Shown here: one piece after another, positions 31,291 through 44,436 of the stretch
How positions within the stretch are numbered: position 1 is the stretch's first letter
Layout: every line of letters begins with the position of its first letter
Source of the DNA: Entoloma clypeatum
Taxonomy: Eukaryota > Basidiomycota > Agaricomycetes > Agaricales > Entolomataceae
Direction: 5' to 3'
Length of the DNA stretch: 64,000 nucleotides
NCBI GenBank assembly: GCA_963565915.1
Contig: OY751495.1
Span: forward strand, 744,001-808,000
Position numbers and translations under genes: made by a program
Notes under the pieces: generated by a model
The model's database searches: none
Told to the model about the DNA's origin: nothing
Seen by the model: the letters and a program-made list of their open reading frames with translations, nothing else

Positions 31291-34200
31291 CTCCCCCTCA
31301 CTTAGAATTCCGGGTAGGTTTCGTAAGTGGAGTATAAGGCTCTTTAAACTCCATCCAGAGTAGAGCGCGGAATTTTTCAAATTCCTGGCGACCAAGTGGC
31401 TTGGTAAACATATCAGCCAGATTTTCATTTCCTGGAACGAACCGTGGTTCGATTGTCGCAAATAACGAAGTGATGGATTGCTATGTGTTTGGTCCTGCCT
31501 TCAGTGACTGGGTTTTGCGCATTGAAAATTGTGCCTTGGTTGTCTACATGGAACGGCATTTTGACAATGTCCTGTAGTCCAAGCTCTTTGAAGAGATGAG
31601 CAACCCATTCACATTCTCGCGAACATTCACTGGCAGCAATCATTTCCGCCTCAGTGGATGAATGTGCCACTGTCTTCTGCTTGCAACTTTTCCAAAGAAC
31701 AAGTCCACCTGCAAGCTTAAGGAAATATCCTGATTGGGACTTTCAATCAGAAGGGTTTGATGCCCAATCTGAATCTGTCCATGCTTCGAAAGAAGCCTTG
31801 GATCGACCATCATAAACAATAGAATAGTCTTGAGTACCGACAAGATATCTGATAATCCGCAGAGCATATTTTTCATGCTCTTCAGTGGGGTTTGCGGACA
31901 TCTGTGACATTTTTACAACTGCAAATGCAATGTCCGGTCTCGTTCCAATTGACAAGTACAACAATGATTCAATGATCATTTGGTACCTTGTTTTGGGTGT
32001 GGGGATCCACCTCCCCCTTATTTGGTACAGGGTAATAACCCTTTGGGAGTGGAGTGTCAGCTGCCTTTGCATTTTCTAAGCCAAAGCGCTTAATGATCTT
32101 CTTCAGGTATTCTGACTGATCTATTGTTACAATCTGCCTTTTTGAGTCTTGTTGTATCCTCATACGTAAGAACTCTTTGGCAATACCAAGATCACAACTT
32201 TCCCATTTGATCATAAAGTCAGATTTGATCTTGCGAACAAGACCTGGGTTTGATCCCATAAACAGGCCATCATCAACATAGACCAGAGCGATTATTAAGT
32301 CACCTGTCTATTTGTTGTGGTAAACAAAGACGCCTGAGTTGGTTCTACATCTGGTAAAACCTAGCTTCTCTATTGATGCGTTGAGCACGATCCACCACGC
32401 TCTCGCAGCCTGTTTTAGGCCATAGAGTGCTTTTAATACATGGATCACTTTCCATTCTTGGCCTTTGACAATGAAGCCTTCGGGTTGATTCATATAGATT
32501 TCCTCATCAAGCTCACCATAGAGGAAAGCCGACTTTATGTCTATGCCTTCAATCACCCATTCTTCAAGCACGGCTACAGCAAAGAGGATCCAGATAGTTT
32601 CAAAGTGTATCACAGGTGAGAAGATCTCATCAAAATTGATACCCTTGATCTGTGAGAAACCCTTGGCAACAAGTCGTGCCTTCTTTCGTCCATCAGTTTT
32701 GATGTTGAATATCCATTGATTTCTGATGGTTTTACGACCTTCAGGTAGGTCAACCAATTCAAAGACGTTGCGCTTCCAGAGGGCCTCTAGTTTCTCACAG
32801 CATGCTGCTTTCCATTCAAGCTTTTCCTTTTCAGGTAGCTTGTTTATGTCCTTCATTTGCCAAGACTTTGGGTCTTGTGGAATTTCGTCATATGCAGGGA
32901 TTGCCTTAGATAGCAAGTGCGCAAGCATTTGTGACTGTCCTCCCCCTTCCCTAATATAGAGTGATTCCTCCATATCTTCATCCGGTTGATCCGGAGTGGA
33001 ATTGTTCTGATACATCTGAGGATCAGCAGAGCTAGTTGATGGAACAGCGCCAGATTGCTGGTTTCTGGACTCTGTTCAGGGATTATAGGTGTATTGCCGT
33101 GAATCCTCCTGAACGGTCCTGCTCCAATCACGCTGATTTTGACGCAAGGCCTCAGCCGGGTTGTTCCTGTAAACATTTCCAGGATGTTGGGGTAAAACCC
33201 GAGTTCAACGAGGACAATCAGTCTGTGGGTGATGATCACCTGGTAAGGTGCAATTATCATCTGGTGCGTCAGTGCGCACATGCTTTCCTGGATTGCGAGT
33301 CCAAGGAACCCACTGCCGATTTTCAGCAGTGTCCTGTCTGTTTGTTCTATCAGAAGTCTGATTAGAACCTTCAGGAAGCTGACCTGTTTGGTCACTATTT
33401 GTTTCAGGGAGGTTACAATCATCATCATGAGTTCCTGAATCATGCGGGTAACATGGACCGCCAGGACCATGTGTGTTGTTATCTTCCGAATGGAAATCAT
33501 TGATTGGTAAATCAGACGGGCCATCATGTCCATTGTCATCATTGTTTCCCATATCGTCTGACGTTGGATCATGGTATTGTGTTACCGAAGGTATTTTGTT
33601 CATTGTAGAACATTTTGGGAACAGCTGTTCATCGAACATTGCTGTGGCACCCATGAAGACTACGTTATTTGGCATCCACATAAACCAGGAACCTTTGGTT
33701 CCAGTTTTAAATCCGATAAAAATCATGAGCTCAGATTTAGCAGTAGTAGTGCGAACTTCTTTTGGAAGAAAAAGGTAAGCACCACATCCAAAAATGTGTA
33801 GGTTTGACACATCAGGCTTTTCCTTTTTAAGGGACTCAAACGGAGTCAGCCAATTGTGCCTTTTCAGTGGAGTTCAGTTATACAAGTGAAGTGCATGTTC
33901 TACTGCAAATTGAATCCATATTTCGGGTAGACAAGCATCATGCAACATGGCAAGTGCTGTATCCATTAAAGTTCTGTTGAAACGCTTGGCACAACCGTTT
34001 TGTTGTGGTTGGTGTGGCACAGTAACTTCACCCTGGATTCCCATCTCACGCATATCTGCTTGGAATGGTACAAATTCACCGCCACCATCAAAACGCCAAG
34101 TTTTGATTGTCGTATTGAACTGGTTTTTAACCATGGCATTAAAATCACGAAGTGCAGAGTGTGCATCGGATTTTAGTCTCAATAAAGAGATCCAGGCATG

Positions 34201-34830
34201 TGATGTGTAGTCATCAACAAAGCTGATATAATAATTATATTTGCCATAAGTTGCCTTCTTGAATTGCTTTAAATCTGAATGGATTAGCTCAAGAGGCGCT
34301 TTAGCACGTGTTTGAGATGGTGAGAAAGATCTTGAAGGCATCTTTCCCAGAGCGCATCCCTTGCAGGGTCGCTCAATGGACAGTTTGTCCACTCCATTGA
34401 AAGCTTTGACATGCTTAGGAGCATGTCGTATTACTTCATGTGATGGGTGTCCAAATCGTTTGTGCCAGGTGTCATAGTCAACAGACTGTGAGACACTAAG
34501 GCTGACCAAATTGATTTGTTCCTCTTTAATGATTGTGGCGTTTAGCCAATAAATCAATTCATTTGCCTTATGAGGATAACACATAAACAAAGGAAGACCT
34601 GGTTCGGTCTTTAGCGTGATTGAACCAAATTGTCCGCTAATTTCATTTCCTTGTTTAAGGATCTCGCCTACAGATAAAAGATGAACATCTAAATCTGGTA
34701 TGTAATGAACGGGTGATAGATGATGATACGACTGCTGCGCGGCTGTGCGTGAAAATTCACTTTTCCCACAGTTTTGTCAATATAAGAATATAATGCTGGC
34801 CCCTTCACAAACATATTCTATTGGAACTGA
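31291..34830 (-). pseudogene. pol: copia-2 pol, many frameshifts
   Basis: In sense order one can read a VHYIPDLDVHLLSVG segment near the protease, GAG-pre-integrase (WHKRFGHP), integrase (DGGGEF, QQNGCAKRFNR), reverse transcriptase (KARLVAKGFSQ, then YVDD at 32269-32280) and RNase H (TDSDWASN, HSSTEAE). The frame is lost repeatedly, at about 31450, 31660, 31750, 31990, 32300, 33050-33200 and 33850, and stops occur upstream of 34750. It is an old copy with no coding potential left. Confidence 0.85.
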
Positions 34831-35856
34831 TGGTACTACTGGCTACCTAAGAGTGTCTAAATACCACTGGACCACCTTTGGTCATGATCTTGGGAACAGT
34901 CACTTTGAGGGCTTAGCCAAAACTTGACACAAAACACTTTATTTCTCAATGGATAAGACCATTGAGGGGACCAGTCATTAATAATGATATCCTATGACCT
35001 ATCACCCTATCCAATCACTACTATTGACTATGGACAATCTGAGGGCTCAGGGGACTCATATTAATGAGCAGGATGCCCAGCAACACAGTGTACGATGCGT
35101 GATCACAGATGCCGTGATGCCGATCTGTGTGACTTACCAGAAATAGACCGAACCCTGGAAACGGGTTCCCGGTCCATGACGCTTCAGACCGATCAATGAC
35201 AACCGGGAACTTGATTGATTGATCGACAACATCAATATTGATGCGGCATTCTAGAATGCTCGCAAAACGACGTGTTCTTGTCGCTCCACTCTGCCAGGGC
35301 CGGTTGCCCTCTCGACACCTCGGAAATATGTTTAAAGGACCCCTGTGAATATTTGGACCATGCCCAAATAACAGATACCCTGGAAACTGATTTGTTATGG
35401 ACATATCTTGTGATAAACCTTATATATATATATCATCTCTTGTCATGTATAAAAACTGTAGTTTCCTGCCATGTCCTGTAGATTAGAAAGGCCCCCCAGC
35501 CAGATCCAATCCCTCTCTCTCTCTCAGTGATTGATTGAGTGGTTAGATTTTCTAAGTCTCATCCAAAGGGAGTCTCAGTGAACCCTGAGGAAACTCAATC
35601 TCATATTATTATTTTATTTGATCAAAACCCTTGATTGTCGACGCGCGACCTTGCGACGACTTTCTACAAAAGACAAACGAGTCTAACTACTTACAAAATA
35701 AGTGGTTAAGTTCCCGCCACCCTTGAACTAATTGTTGAGAGTGTTATTGGGTGTTTGAGGTGTTTGTAGAGCTCTGACCAGAGTCTCTCGCATTTTCAGC
35801 GCTCGTCACAAACTCGCTTCTCAACGAGTAACTTTGTTTTGTTTTTGCCTGTTCTT
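34831..35856. other. no gene recognised; simple repeats
   Basis: Contains a (TA)n run near 35424-35436, a (CT)n run near 35511-35527 and GATTGATT repeats near 35210 and 35535. It may include old LTR or promoter sequence of an unidentified element. No coding frame is supported. Confidence 0.45.
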
Positions 35857-36206
35857 TGTTATGCTTAACAAACCATTCCAAGGTTCGGGCAGAGTATGCA
35901 GGAAAGTGGAAAGGCGAAGAGCAATGTGATTGCTAAATCTAAGGAATCTACTACAGTACAAGAGGTTTATATAGGTACTGACTATAGGCGGTAGCGGATG
36001 AGTCAGTACTGCGGAAGGCAGTGCGCATGAGTAAGACAACTGCGGAAGGCTATGTACAATGAGTCATACATACTGCGGAATGAGTCAGAGCGGTAGCGAA
36101 GGGAATGGAAATAGATGTTGCGACATAATGTATTCGTAAGAGGGCGCCGAGCCGGGCCGATAAGTAAAAGTAATGACGTCGTCTGCATACCGTAGAGTCC
36201 GTAACA
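35857..36206 (-). repeat. 3' LTR of gypsy-1 copy A
   Basis: 350 bp, TGTTATGC to CCGTAACA. It carries the usual TATA box, self-primer segment and GAGTCAG/ACTGCGG repeats. Confidence 0.9.
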
Positions 36207-36240
36207 TGTTCCCCTCTTCAAGCTCTGTGTCCTCACAGAG
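36207..36240 (-). promoter_or_regulatory. polypurine tract and hairpin, copy A
   Basis: The minus strand reads GAAGAGGGGAACA beside the LTR. The hairpin at 36223-36240 has stems CTCTGTG and CACAGAG, as in element 1. Confidence 0.75.
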
Positions 36241-36612
36241 TCATTGTCCCCATCCCTCATTGTTGCCGGGATCAGACCAGTTTGGACTCTCCTTGAGGCT
36301 CCAATCATATATCAACTCCTCGTTGATGGTAACAGGGAGTTCGAGGCCTTTGATAGCCAGCCGAATGTGTCGATTCTCGATCACGAGGGTGCTGGTGTAA
36401 TTTCTGAGAATTTGTTTTTCCTCGGGACTCGGGGTGATGGGGAGGTTGGACAGCGAGTGAAGCCGGATATGCATCTGGCAATGAAGGAGGTCAGCAAGGG
36501 AAGTTTCGAGGGCATGGATTTGGTCTCTCATGGAGAGTGCTTCGTTCATGAGGGCGGCGATGGCGGGGTTGATGTCGGTGGTGGAGGTGGAGGTGACAGT
36601 GGTGTTGGACAT
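36241..36612 (-). CDS. 3' accessory ORF of gypsy-1 (copy A)
   Basis: A 123-residue frame, open and close to the element 1 version, with scattered replacements such as R to C in the LHRQMHIRLH motif. The frame persists although the pol of the same copy is broken. See the element 2 copy for the shared motifs. Confidence 0.7.
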   Translation of the reverse strand: MSNTTVTSTSTTDINPAIAALMNEALSMRDQIHALETSLADLLHCQMHIRLHSLSNLPITPSPEEKQILRNYTSTLVIENRHIRLAIKGLELPVTINEELIYDWSLKESPNWSDPGNNEGWGQ

Positions 36613-36744
36613 GGCGGTGAGGATGGTTGAGAGATAGAAGAAGAAGGGGGAGGGTATATTGGGCAGGGAACAGACTAGAGCGGGGAACTCGGTGTGTGGT
36701 TGACTGATGAGGTCGATACTGTTATGGATTGCGAACACTGTCTT

Positions 36745-37528
36745 TTATCGTGGGCGAGACGGGTTCTGCCAATGGAAATCACAGATCAAATCTTGAGTGT
36801 TCTGAACATTAGCTCGAGGTTCCCATGTGTTCTCTTCTGGGCCATATCCTTCCCACTGGACGAGGTACTGGATCTTTCCACGGAACTTTCGAGAGTCTAG
36901 GATTGTGGACACATGATACTCTTCTTGTCCTTCAACGATGATCGGATCAGGGGCTGGTTTCTTCTTCTGGATGGCGTACTTCGGGGTTTCGTAAGGTGAC
37001 AACAGGGTCTCGTTAAACACCGGGTGAATCATTTTCCAAGTCTTCGGAACATCAAGGTATGCGCTAGCCCCTTTCTTCTCTAGGACCCTGAACGGCCCAT
37101 GTCTGAGTGCATCAAGTTTCTTCGAGGGACGGTTAGTCCTGATGTTAGTCCCTTCCAGCCACACCTTGTCTCCAATGCGGTAGTTCCGAGACGGACTCCG
37201 TCGTGTGTCGGCTGTCTTTTTCATCTGATCCTGTGCCTGTTTCAGCCCTGCATTGGCTTCTTCTCATGCTTGTTTGAGTTTTTCCAAGAAGCTGTTGGCA
37301 GCCGGGTTGGTGTCTTCCAACACAAGTTCTCCCTTCCAAGAATGCAAGCCATAGTTGAGGTAGAATGGTGTGTGCTTTATCGCCTGATGTTCTTTATCAT
37401 TGTACTGGAATTCAGCAATTGTCATCCATTCAGCCCAATCATCTTGTAGATGGTTGACAAAGTTTCGTAAGAACACTTCTGTTTCCTGATGCAATCGTTC
37501 GGCCTGTCCATCAGTCTGTGGATGGTAT
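36745..37528 (-). pseudogene. pol: gypsy-1 pol, copy A, integrase end and chromodomain
   Basis: This is the end of pol up to the copia-1 insertion. It encodes the integrase segment TDGQAERLHQE, the GPF-type region and the complete chromodomain (YLVQWEGYGPEENTWEP). TGA at 37264-37266 replaces a CGA of the other copies. A few bases are missing near 37056, where other copies read SAYLLDLPK. Confidence 0.9.
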
Positions 37529-37838
37529 TGTTGAAGTTCCACCTGGGCGCTAGCCGCAAGTGTACTGAAGCAACCGGCTACAGTGGAAGTACTCTACGAT
37601 ACCGTTCTGACCACTTACATAGATTGGAGAGGGTGAGGCTGGTGAGAGCGGTTGAGGCTGGTAAGAGCGATGGAGGCGGTTAAGAGTCAAGAGACAACTT
37701 GTTGATATTGACAGTTTCCTGGTCTTATATACCGTACTACTGTTTGTACCAACCAAACAAGTATGTAATCGAAGATGCGTAAAGGTCACGTGATGTAATC
37801 TAATCTAATCTAATCTACGTGATGGAAAAGTTTCAACA
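37529..37838 (-). repeat. 3' LTR of copia-1 copy G
   Basis: 310 bp; the C-rich polypurine complement (CCCCCCCATAT) follows at 37839-37849. Confidence 0.95.
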
Positions 37839-37906
37839 CCCCCCCATATTTAGTACATACTTCTAAATACATCTTACTTTTTCCCATATAGGTACTCTTT
37901 CTTCGT

Positions 37907-40900
37907 CTAGTTTTTAAGTAATCCAAAGTACGGGATAAACTTGTTGAAGAGGATTTTCCCCAGGTTCTTAGTTAAAAGGTCTGCAGGGTTATTCACTCCT
38001 TCAATGAATTCGACTGTAATAATTCCTTCGGATACTTTTTCTCTGACAAAGTGAAATCGCACGTCGATGTGCTTGGACCGCTTTTCAGTAACAGGGTTGG
38101 ATGCGATAAAGACGGAGCCATTGTTATCTCCATAGATCGGGACTGATCTGATCTGCATCCCAAGTTCGGCAAGCATGCTTCTAAGCCATGTCACTGCGCG
38201 ACTGCAATCTGATAGCGCCATGTATTCTGCTTCCGTGGAAGAGAGGGCAATGGTTTTCTGTGCTGACGAAACCCATGTTACTGCTCCAGACGCCAGTGAT
38301 ATGAAGTAACCAGTAGTGGATTTCCTGGTGTTTTCATCTGATGCCCAATCGGAGTCTGTAAATGCGTAGATCCCTTTCCCAGAATCGCCATTGTACATGA
38401 TCGCGTAATCTTTTGTCGCCTTTAAATACCTGCAAATATCCCTAGCCACTTCTAAATGGCGTTTGGTAGGGTTTGCGGAGAATTGGGACATTTTGATCAC
38501 AGCGAAACAAATGTCGGGTCTTGTTCCGATCATTAAGTACAATAGTGACCCGATGACGGATTGGTACTTGGATCTGAGTTCCGCATTGGGTTCATCCTCA
38601 GACTTCATGGGTTTGTAGCCCATCGGAAGTGGGGTATGGGTGGCATTGGATTCGCTCATCCCCATACATGCGAGAATTTTCTCAAGGTAGGGTACTTGAT
38701 CGATGAAGATCCTCTTCCCACGTTGCCTTATTTGGATTGAGAGAAATTCCTTTGGTTCCCCATCGGGCACTAGGTGACCTAGGTCCCTACATTCCCATGT
38801 GGTCATGAAGGCCTTCTTTTTCTCTAGCGTATATTCCCGGTTTGTGCCGAGAAAAGCAGAGTCATCGACATAGATGACGGCGATTACAATTTCCCCGTTG
38901 GTACTTTTGTGAATGAACACTTCCGCATCGGAGTGAAGCCGGATAAAACCGAGCTTTTTCATGGAGGAATCAAGTTCTCTCCACCAGGCTAATGCGGCCT
39001 GCTTAAGTCCATATAGGGCTTTGTATAGTCGGTACACGAGGTGTTCTTTCCCTTTTACTATGTAGCCCTCAGGCTGTCGCATGTAGATTACCTCAAGGAG
39101 CGTTCCATAGAGGAAGGCTGATGAGACGTCCAAGAGTGTCATGAACCACCCTTCAAGGGCTGTCAATGCCAGTATTAGTCGGACGGTTTCATATCTCACG
39201 ACTGGTGAGAAGATCTGATCAAAATCGATCCCTTCTACCTGTGAAAAGCCTTTTGCGACGAGGCATGCTTTCAGGCGCCCGTCGGACTTTTCGTTGTAAA
39301 CCCATTTGTTCCTTAGAGCTTTCCTTCCTGCAGGCAGGGGTACTAGCTCCGTGATCACTCCGCGGTGTTTGAGCATGTCTAGCTCTTTTCGTTCAGCCGC
39401 ATACCAGTCTTCTTTATTTGGAAGAGGGTATATGTCTTTATGTGACATTTCAACGATGCCAACTTGGACTGATATTGCCTCCATCAGGAGGTCATTCATC
39501 CATGCCGTTTGACCGCCCAATCTCCGTCTTCGATCTAATTTTTCAAGATCAGACGCTGGAGTGTCTTCCCCATAGATGCTTCCTGGCATCTTCCGAACTC
39601 GTCGTTCCCTGATCGGTCGATCTGGTACTTGCTCGGGTTCCGGAGTGGGTACTCGCGGTTCGTCATCAGGCTCACTGGCAGGCAGTTCGTTGTCTGATTC
39701 AGGTTGATCTTGTTCAATGGGAACTGGGTCATGAGGTGTTTCGTTGTGACTATCGTCATCTTTGCTGCCGGGAATGAGATCCTCAAACTCATCAGCTGGC
39801 TTGGTTTTCTGGCAAAGGGTCGATGTGGCATCTAGGGTACTTGCTCTCATCAAAGATCGCTTTCCCACCCATGAAAATCGTATTGGTCTCAGGATCCATG
39901 AAACGGTATCCTTTGACTCCTGGTTTTGATCCGAGATAAATCATCAATCGTGACCTGGACTCCAGGGAGTTCTTTCGTTTCTCTTTTGGGATATATACAT
40001 ACGCCTGGCATCCGAAGACTCTGACACTTGACATGTCGGGGATCTCATTAGTCACCCTGAAGTAAGGGGTTTTCCATTCAAGACGCTGCATGGGGGTTCT
40101 GTTGTAGAGGAACGCTGCATGTTCCAAACAGAATTCCCACCACATAGGTGGTAAACACGCGTCGAAGCGCAAGGCCTGAGATTTTTCCCATAGAGTTCGA
40201 TTGATCCTTTCTGCTCTACCATTCTGCTGATGCTGATATGGGAGCGTGATGTCGATCAGGATTCCATGATCGGCAAGTACATCCTTGTATTCGTCGAACT
40301 CTCCACCTCCATCAACTCGCCACTTTTTAGGGGTAGCAGCGAACTGATTCTGGATCATCGCAAGAAATTGTCTTAGTGCCGTGATGGCATCAGATTTCTT
40401 TCTAAGCAAGACGACCCAGACATGGGATGAAAAGTCGTCCAGAAACGTAAGGAAATATTTGTATTTATGGTAGGATGCCGTGGATATCTGTTTAAGATCG
40501 GAATGGATAAGATCGAAGGTTTTGGTTGCCCTTGTCATCGAATTGGGATATGATTGATTCGGCATTTTCCCTTTGAGGCAGCCTGTGCAACTTTCCTGTG
40601 ATTTCTCACGTACTAGTGTTTCAGGTACCCCTTTGGTACTGGTGGGAATCTTTCAAAGTGCTTGATCGTTTGGGTGACCAAGACGCTTGTGCCATGTTTC
40701 GACAGTGATTTCGCTAGAGATCGCGTGGATTTGGTCATAGCGTATTTCAGTGTCTAACCAATAAATGGTTTGTCCGAGAATGTGAGGCGAGAACTGTATT
40801 TTGTTCTGTCCTTTGGAGATGTTGATTTCTCCACGAGTCCCGTCTACTTTGTAACCATGGTTAAGGAAGACGCCTAAAGACAATAGGCGTGTGTCCATGT

Positions 40901-42662
40901 CCGGAATGTAGAATACCGGTCTGAGAAGATGGGTTTTAACTTCCCCATTCAGGGTGTGCCGTACTGGAATGGCCCCAACTCCGAGTATTTCCAATTTTTT
41001 CCCTTTAGCAGCAGTTTGGACAAATCACTTGACCGTGAGAGGTCTATAGTATGCGAAGTCTTTGAACTCATGCGTAAAGTGTAGAGAGGCGCCGGAATCT
41101 AATATCCATTGCGCGCGTTCTTTTTCCTTACAATGTGTACAAGAAGCAAAATGTTTGATATATTTTTTATGTAAATCACTGCTAAAGTGATCTACGCATT
41201 CTGTACTGGTACTGGCTATTATGTTATACGTCTGTTGAGAGGTATTGTCAGCTTTCCGCAATTGGTAAGGTTTAAGAAAGGGTTTTGACGAACCGTCAAG
41301 TTCTATCTCGTCCTCAAAAACATCCGGCCCCATCCGCACCTGGTCGATGTCCATCATTTTCAGCGATTCTTCTATCGACGGGGCTACGCGACGCTGTTTA
41401 GCCGGCCTTTCGTCGATGTCAGGAATGATGGTATCTAAGATACGGAGGTTTGACCCAGAGGGTTGTGCGCCGATCTCTTGAGCGAGCTTTCGCACCCTGT
41501 CGTTCTTTTTCCACGCTGACGGCTTTCCAGAAGGAAGCCCGGTGTACTGGGAAGGAGGAGGGTTCATGCGTTGCAGTAGTGACTGCATCTTTTCTGACTC
41601 AGGCTGTGCAGTAAAAGAAGTCTTCCCGCGACCAGTTACGGTGGTGAAAGACGGTGCATGATGAGGAGGGAGAGGGCAAGGGGCACGTTGACGAGGAGGG
41701 AGGGGACAAGGAGCAGGACGAGGGATATGCTCAATGGCTGGTGCGATGAACTCAACCATCTCCTCGGCTTGGTCGGACTCGTTGTCCGCGTTGTTGGCAC
41801 GCTTCTTTTGGTTGCGCCAGCATCCCTTTCCCTTCTTCTTTTCAGAAGCGGTACTCGGGTCAGTCGAGTTAGGCTGCTCGTCAGCATTGTTCTGCGAGGT
41901 ACTCGGCTTTTGCTGCTTTTCCCATTTGGGGTCCTGCCCCTTTCGCTTTGTCCCGGAAATTTTCCGGGCCTGCTCATTGGACGCACGAGTAGACCCGACC
42001 GGATACTTGCGCCTGTACTCTGAGACGATGCTTTCAGCGACGGCTTTGTACGTGAAGTCGTCGGCATCATAGACCTGGAAGAGGGCAGTGGAGAGCGACG
42101 ACCAAGCGTCGGGAATGGCACTTGCCAGGATCATGGCCTGCATCAGGTCAGGGACATCGAAATTAGATTCGCCGAGACGAGCGAAGAGTGCTCCGAGGCG
42201 TTCTATTTCAGGGACCGGGTCACGTCCTGACAGCTTGAAGGAAGCTGCCGCCTTGAAGTCGCCGAAGATAACGGCTGGGGATACTTTGGAATAGGCATCT
42301 TTCAATGCTGCCCATGCGTCAAGTGACGAGGTACTGTCCTTGATGTGGCGTCTGATCGCTTCAGAGACCTTCAGGCGTATCGCCCCGAGAGCTACATCGT
42401 CGTCCCTGATCCAGGCTTTTTCTTCCTTGCGGAAGCCGGACTGGTCGACTGTAGCAACCAGCACAGGGGGAGCAGCAGCTGTAGCCCCAGGGGTGGAGAC
42501 CGTGGTGGTGAAATCGGCGATGTCAGGGCGGGTGATGTCGCCAGAAACAATGCGCCAGACTCCTTGATGGAGGAGGTAGGACTTCATCCTTTCGGCCCAG
42601 CTTTGGTAGTCGATGCCGTTGAAGGGGGTGATGATGTCAAGAGCAGAGCGAGAGGTAGACAT
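37907..42662 (-). pseudogene. pol: copia-1 gag-pol, copy G, broken
   Basis: The sense order is Gag (ATG at 42662), protease (LDSGAS), GAG-pre-integrase, integrase, reverse transcriptase (YVDD) and RNase H, ending at 37907. The Gag frame is continuous here and serves as reference for the indels in the 5574 copy. CGA is TGA at 41025-41027 and at 40653-40655. Near 39812 a 20-bp deletion between integrase and reverse transcriptase shifts the frame, so the reverse transcriptase half (653 codons) is out of frame with integrase. The identical deletion is in copy E. Confidence 0.9.
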
Positions 42663-43006
42663 TTTTTAATGAATCTAAAAGGAGTTTTCCCAATCAGTGA
42701 TGTTCTTTGATTTAGAGAAAACAAATAAATGATTCCTCATAACATATTCCCTTCAGGAATAGCGGTTTGTGGGAAAAACCCTTTTTGTCAGAAGTGTGTG
42801 AGGTACGATCAACGTTTCCACATGATGTGTACTAAGTCAATCCCCTTAGGGACGCTTCATGACAGGTACTTGTCGTAATGACGTTCCCAGGTTCATGTGT
42901 GAAGAAGTAAGACTCAGAACCTAGATCTTTCGATCGGTTCTTTGCCAACCAGGGTAGAGTGGGCAGGTACTCGCTGTTGCCAGCGTTTCCCAAGTCCCTC
43001 TGCTAT

Positions 43007-43021
43007 CCGGGGCCCATAACC
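43007..43021 (-). promoter_or_regulatory. copia-1 copy G primer binding site
   Basis: The sense strand reads GGTTATGGGCCCCGG directly after the LTR, as in the 5574 copy, and matches the anticodon-arm type of primer site. Confidence 0.65.
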
Positions 43022-43331
43022 TGTTGAAGTTCCACCTGGGCGCTAGCCGCAAGTGTACTGAAGCAACCGGCTACAGTGGAAGTACTCTACGATACCGTTC
43101 TGACCACTTACATAGATTGGAGAGGGTGAGGCTGGTGAGAGTGGTTGAGGCTGGTAAGAGCCATGGAGGCGGTTAAGAGTCAAGAGACAACTTGTTGATA
43201 TTGACAGTTTCCTGGTCTTATATACCGTACTACTGTTTGTACCAACCAAACAAGTATGTAATCGAAGATGTGTAAAGGTCACGTGATGTAATCTAATCTA
43301 ATCTAATCTACGTGATGGAAAAGTTTCAACA
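43022..43331 (-). repeat. 5' LTR of copia-1 copy G
   Basis: 310 bp, three differences from the 3' LTR. Confidence 0.95.
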
Positions 43332-44140
43332 GGTATGCAGTGGACAGATTCCTTTTGATCCCTAACATGCGGCAAAGTATCTCCATGAACTTCGCGGCAA
43401 ACTGTGGTCCCCTGTCACTGATGATCTTCTTGGGGATCCCATGAAGCTTCCATATCTGATCCCGATAGATCTTGGCTAATCCTTCAGCCGATAATTCCAT
43501 GGTTGTCAGAATGAGATGAAGCATCTTTGAATGTCTATCCGTGATGACCAGAATCACATTCTTTCCCTCGGATTCTGGTATCGGTCCCACGACGTCAATC
43601 CCTATGTCTTCCCATGGATGACTTGGTGCTGCATGGGGGTGTAGCGGAGCATGTCGTTTCTGTCTGTTGATCTTGTTGCGCTGACAGGTGTTGCAACCCT
43701 TTACGTACTTCTTCACATCATGCAGGATGGTAGGCCACCAGTAGGTGCGAGTGAGGAGTTCGTGTGTTCGATACTGTCCTGGATGTCCAGCCACTGGTGC
43801 ATTGTATGACTCAAACATTAGTTCTTGATGCAGTTGTGGGTCCGATGGAACATAGACTCATTCACCTGCATATGTGATGCCGTTTTCCTGTTGATACCAA
43901 TGAGGATTCTTCTTTAGACCCTGGGCTACTTCTGTCTCCATGCGGTTTGAACCCTTGATGCATGTGATCCACAGACTTTCGATGGTTGTGACATTTCCAA
44001 TCTTGATGGAATCAGATGTTTCACCCCCTTCAAAGAATTGTTCCTCCGTGAACATCTCCATTTGTACCACATCTTCTGATTCCAATCGTTTCAAGAATAG
44101 TCCCTCCTTGAGCATTTGGTCACTGTTTTGTGGTTCGAGT
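43332..44140 (-). pseudogene. pol: gypsy-1 pol, copy A, integrase fragment
   Basis: This holds the integrase zinc finger (GHPGQYRTHELL, CNTCQRNK) and the catalytic core start (DIGIDVVGP, SDRGPQF). TGA at 43858-43860 replaces CGA. It continues 37528 on one side and 56035 on the other. Confidence 0.9.
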
Positions 44141-44254
44141 TGTTACGGACTAACGACTACGGACATATACGCTTACTTTTTCACTTTTACTCATCGGCCC
44201 CCGCTTACACATATTGTATTATACTTTATTTCCTTTAGTATACTTCGCTCCCGC

Positions 44255-44370
44255 GCTGACTCGCTTTCCGCAGCTGTCTGACTCATTCCACAGTCAGCTT
44301 ACTCATTAGTACATAGCCTTCCGCAGTCGCCTTACTCATGCGCACTGCCTTGCGCAGCACTGACTCATAT
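44255..44370 (+). promoter_or_regulatory. U3 array of TGACTCA and CCGCAG motifs
   Basis: TGACTCA, the Gcn4/AP-1-type bZIP site, occurs at 44279-44285 and 44361-44367. Near-copies TGACTCG and TTACTCA lie between them, alternating with CCGCAG or CGCAG motifs. The array ends about 25 bp before the TATA box. Equivalent arrays are in all gypsy-1 LTRs here. Binding by a bZIP activator is inferred. Confidence 0.5.
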
Positions 44371-44425
44371 GCTATCGCCTATAGTCAGTACCTATATAAA
44401 CCACTTGTACTGTAGTAGATTCCTT

Positions 44426-44436
44426 AGATTTAGCAA
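44426..44436 (+). promoter_or_regulatory. gypsy-1 self-primer segment
   Basis: AGATTTAGCAA, 31 bp downstream of the TATA box start, is the exact complement of the primer site at 44512-44522. It is preceded by TCCTT, as in gypsy-2. Confidence 0.75.

Larger units (their letters stand above)
30998..34830 (-). mobile_element. decayed copia-2 retrotransposon
   Basis: A copia-type pol on the minus strand with an LTR on the left and a clear polypurine tract. It differs strongly from copia-1. The right part, including gag and the 5' LTR, is missing or unrecognisable beyond about 34830. Confidence 0.8.
37529..43331 (-). mobile_element. copia-1 copy G, inserted in gypsy-1 copy A
   Basis: 310-bp LTRs at both ends differ at three positions, and the target duplication GGTAT (37524-37528 and 43332-43336) is perfect. 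Internally it has two CGA to TGA stops and a 20-bp deletion shared with copy E, so it is young but defective. Confidence 0.95.
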
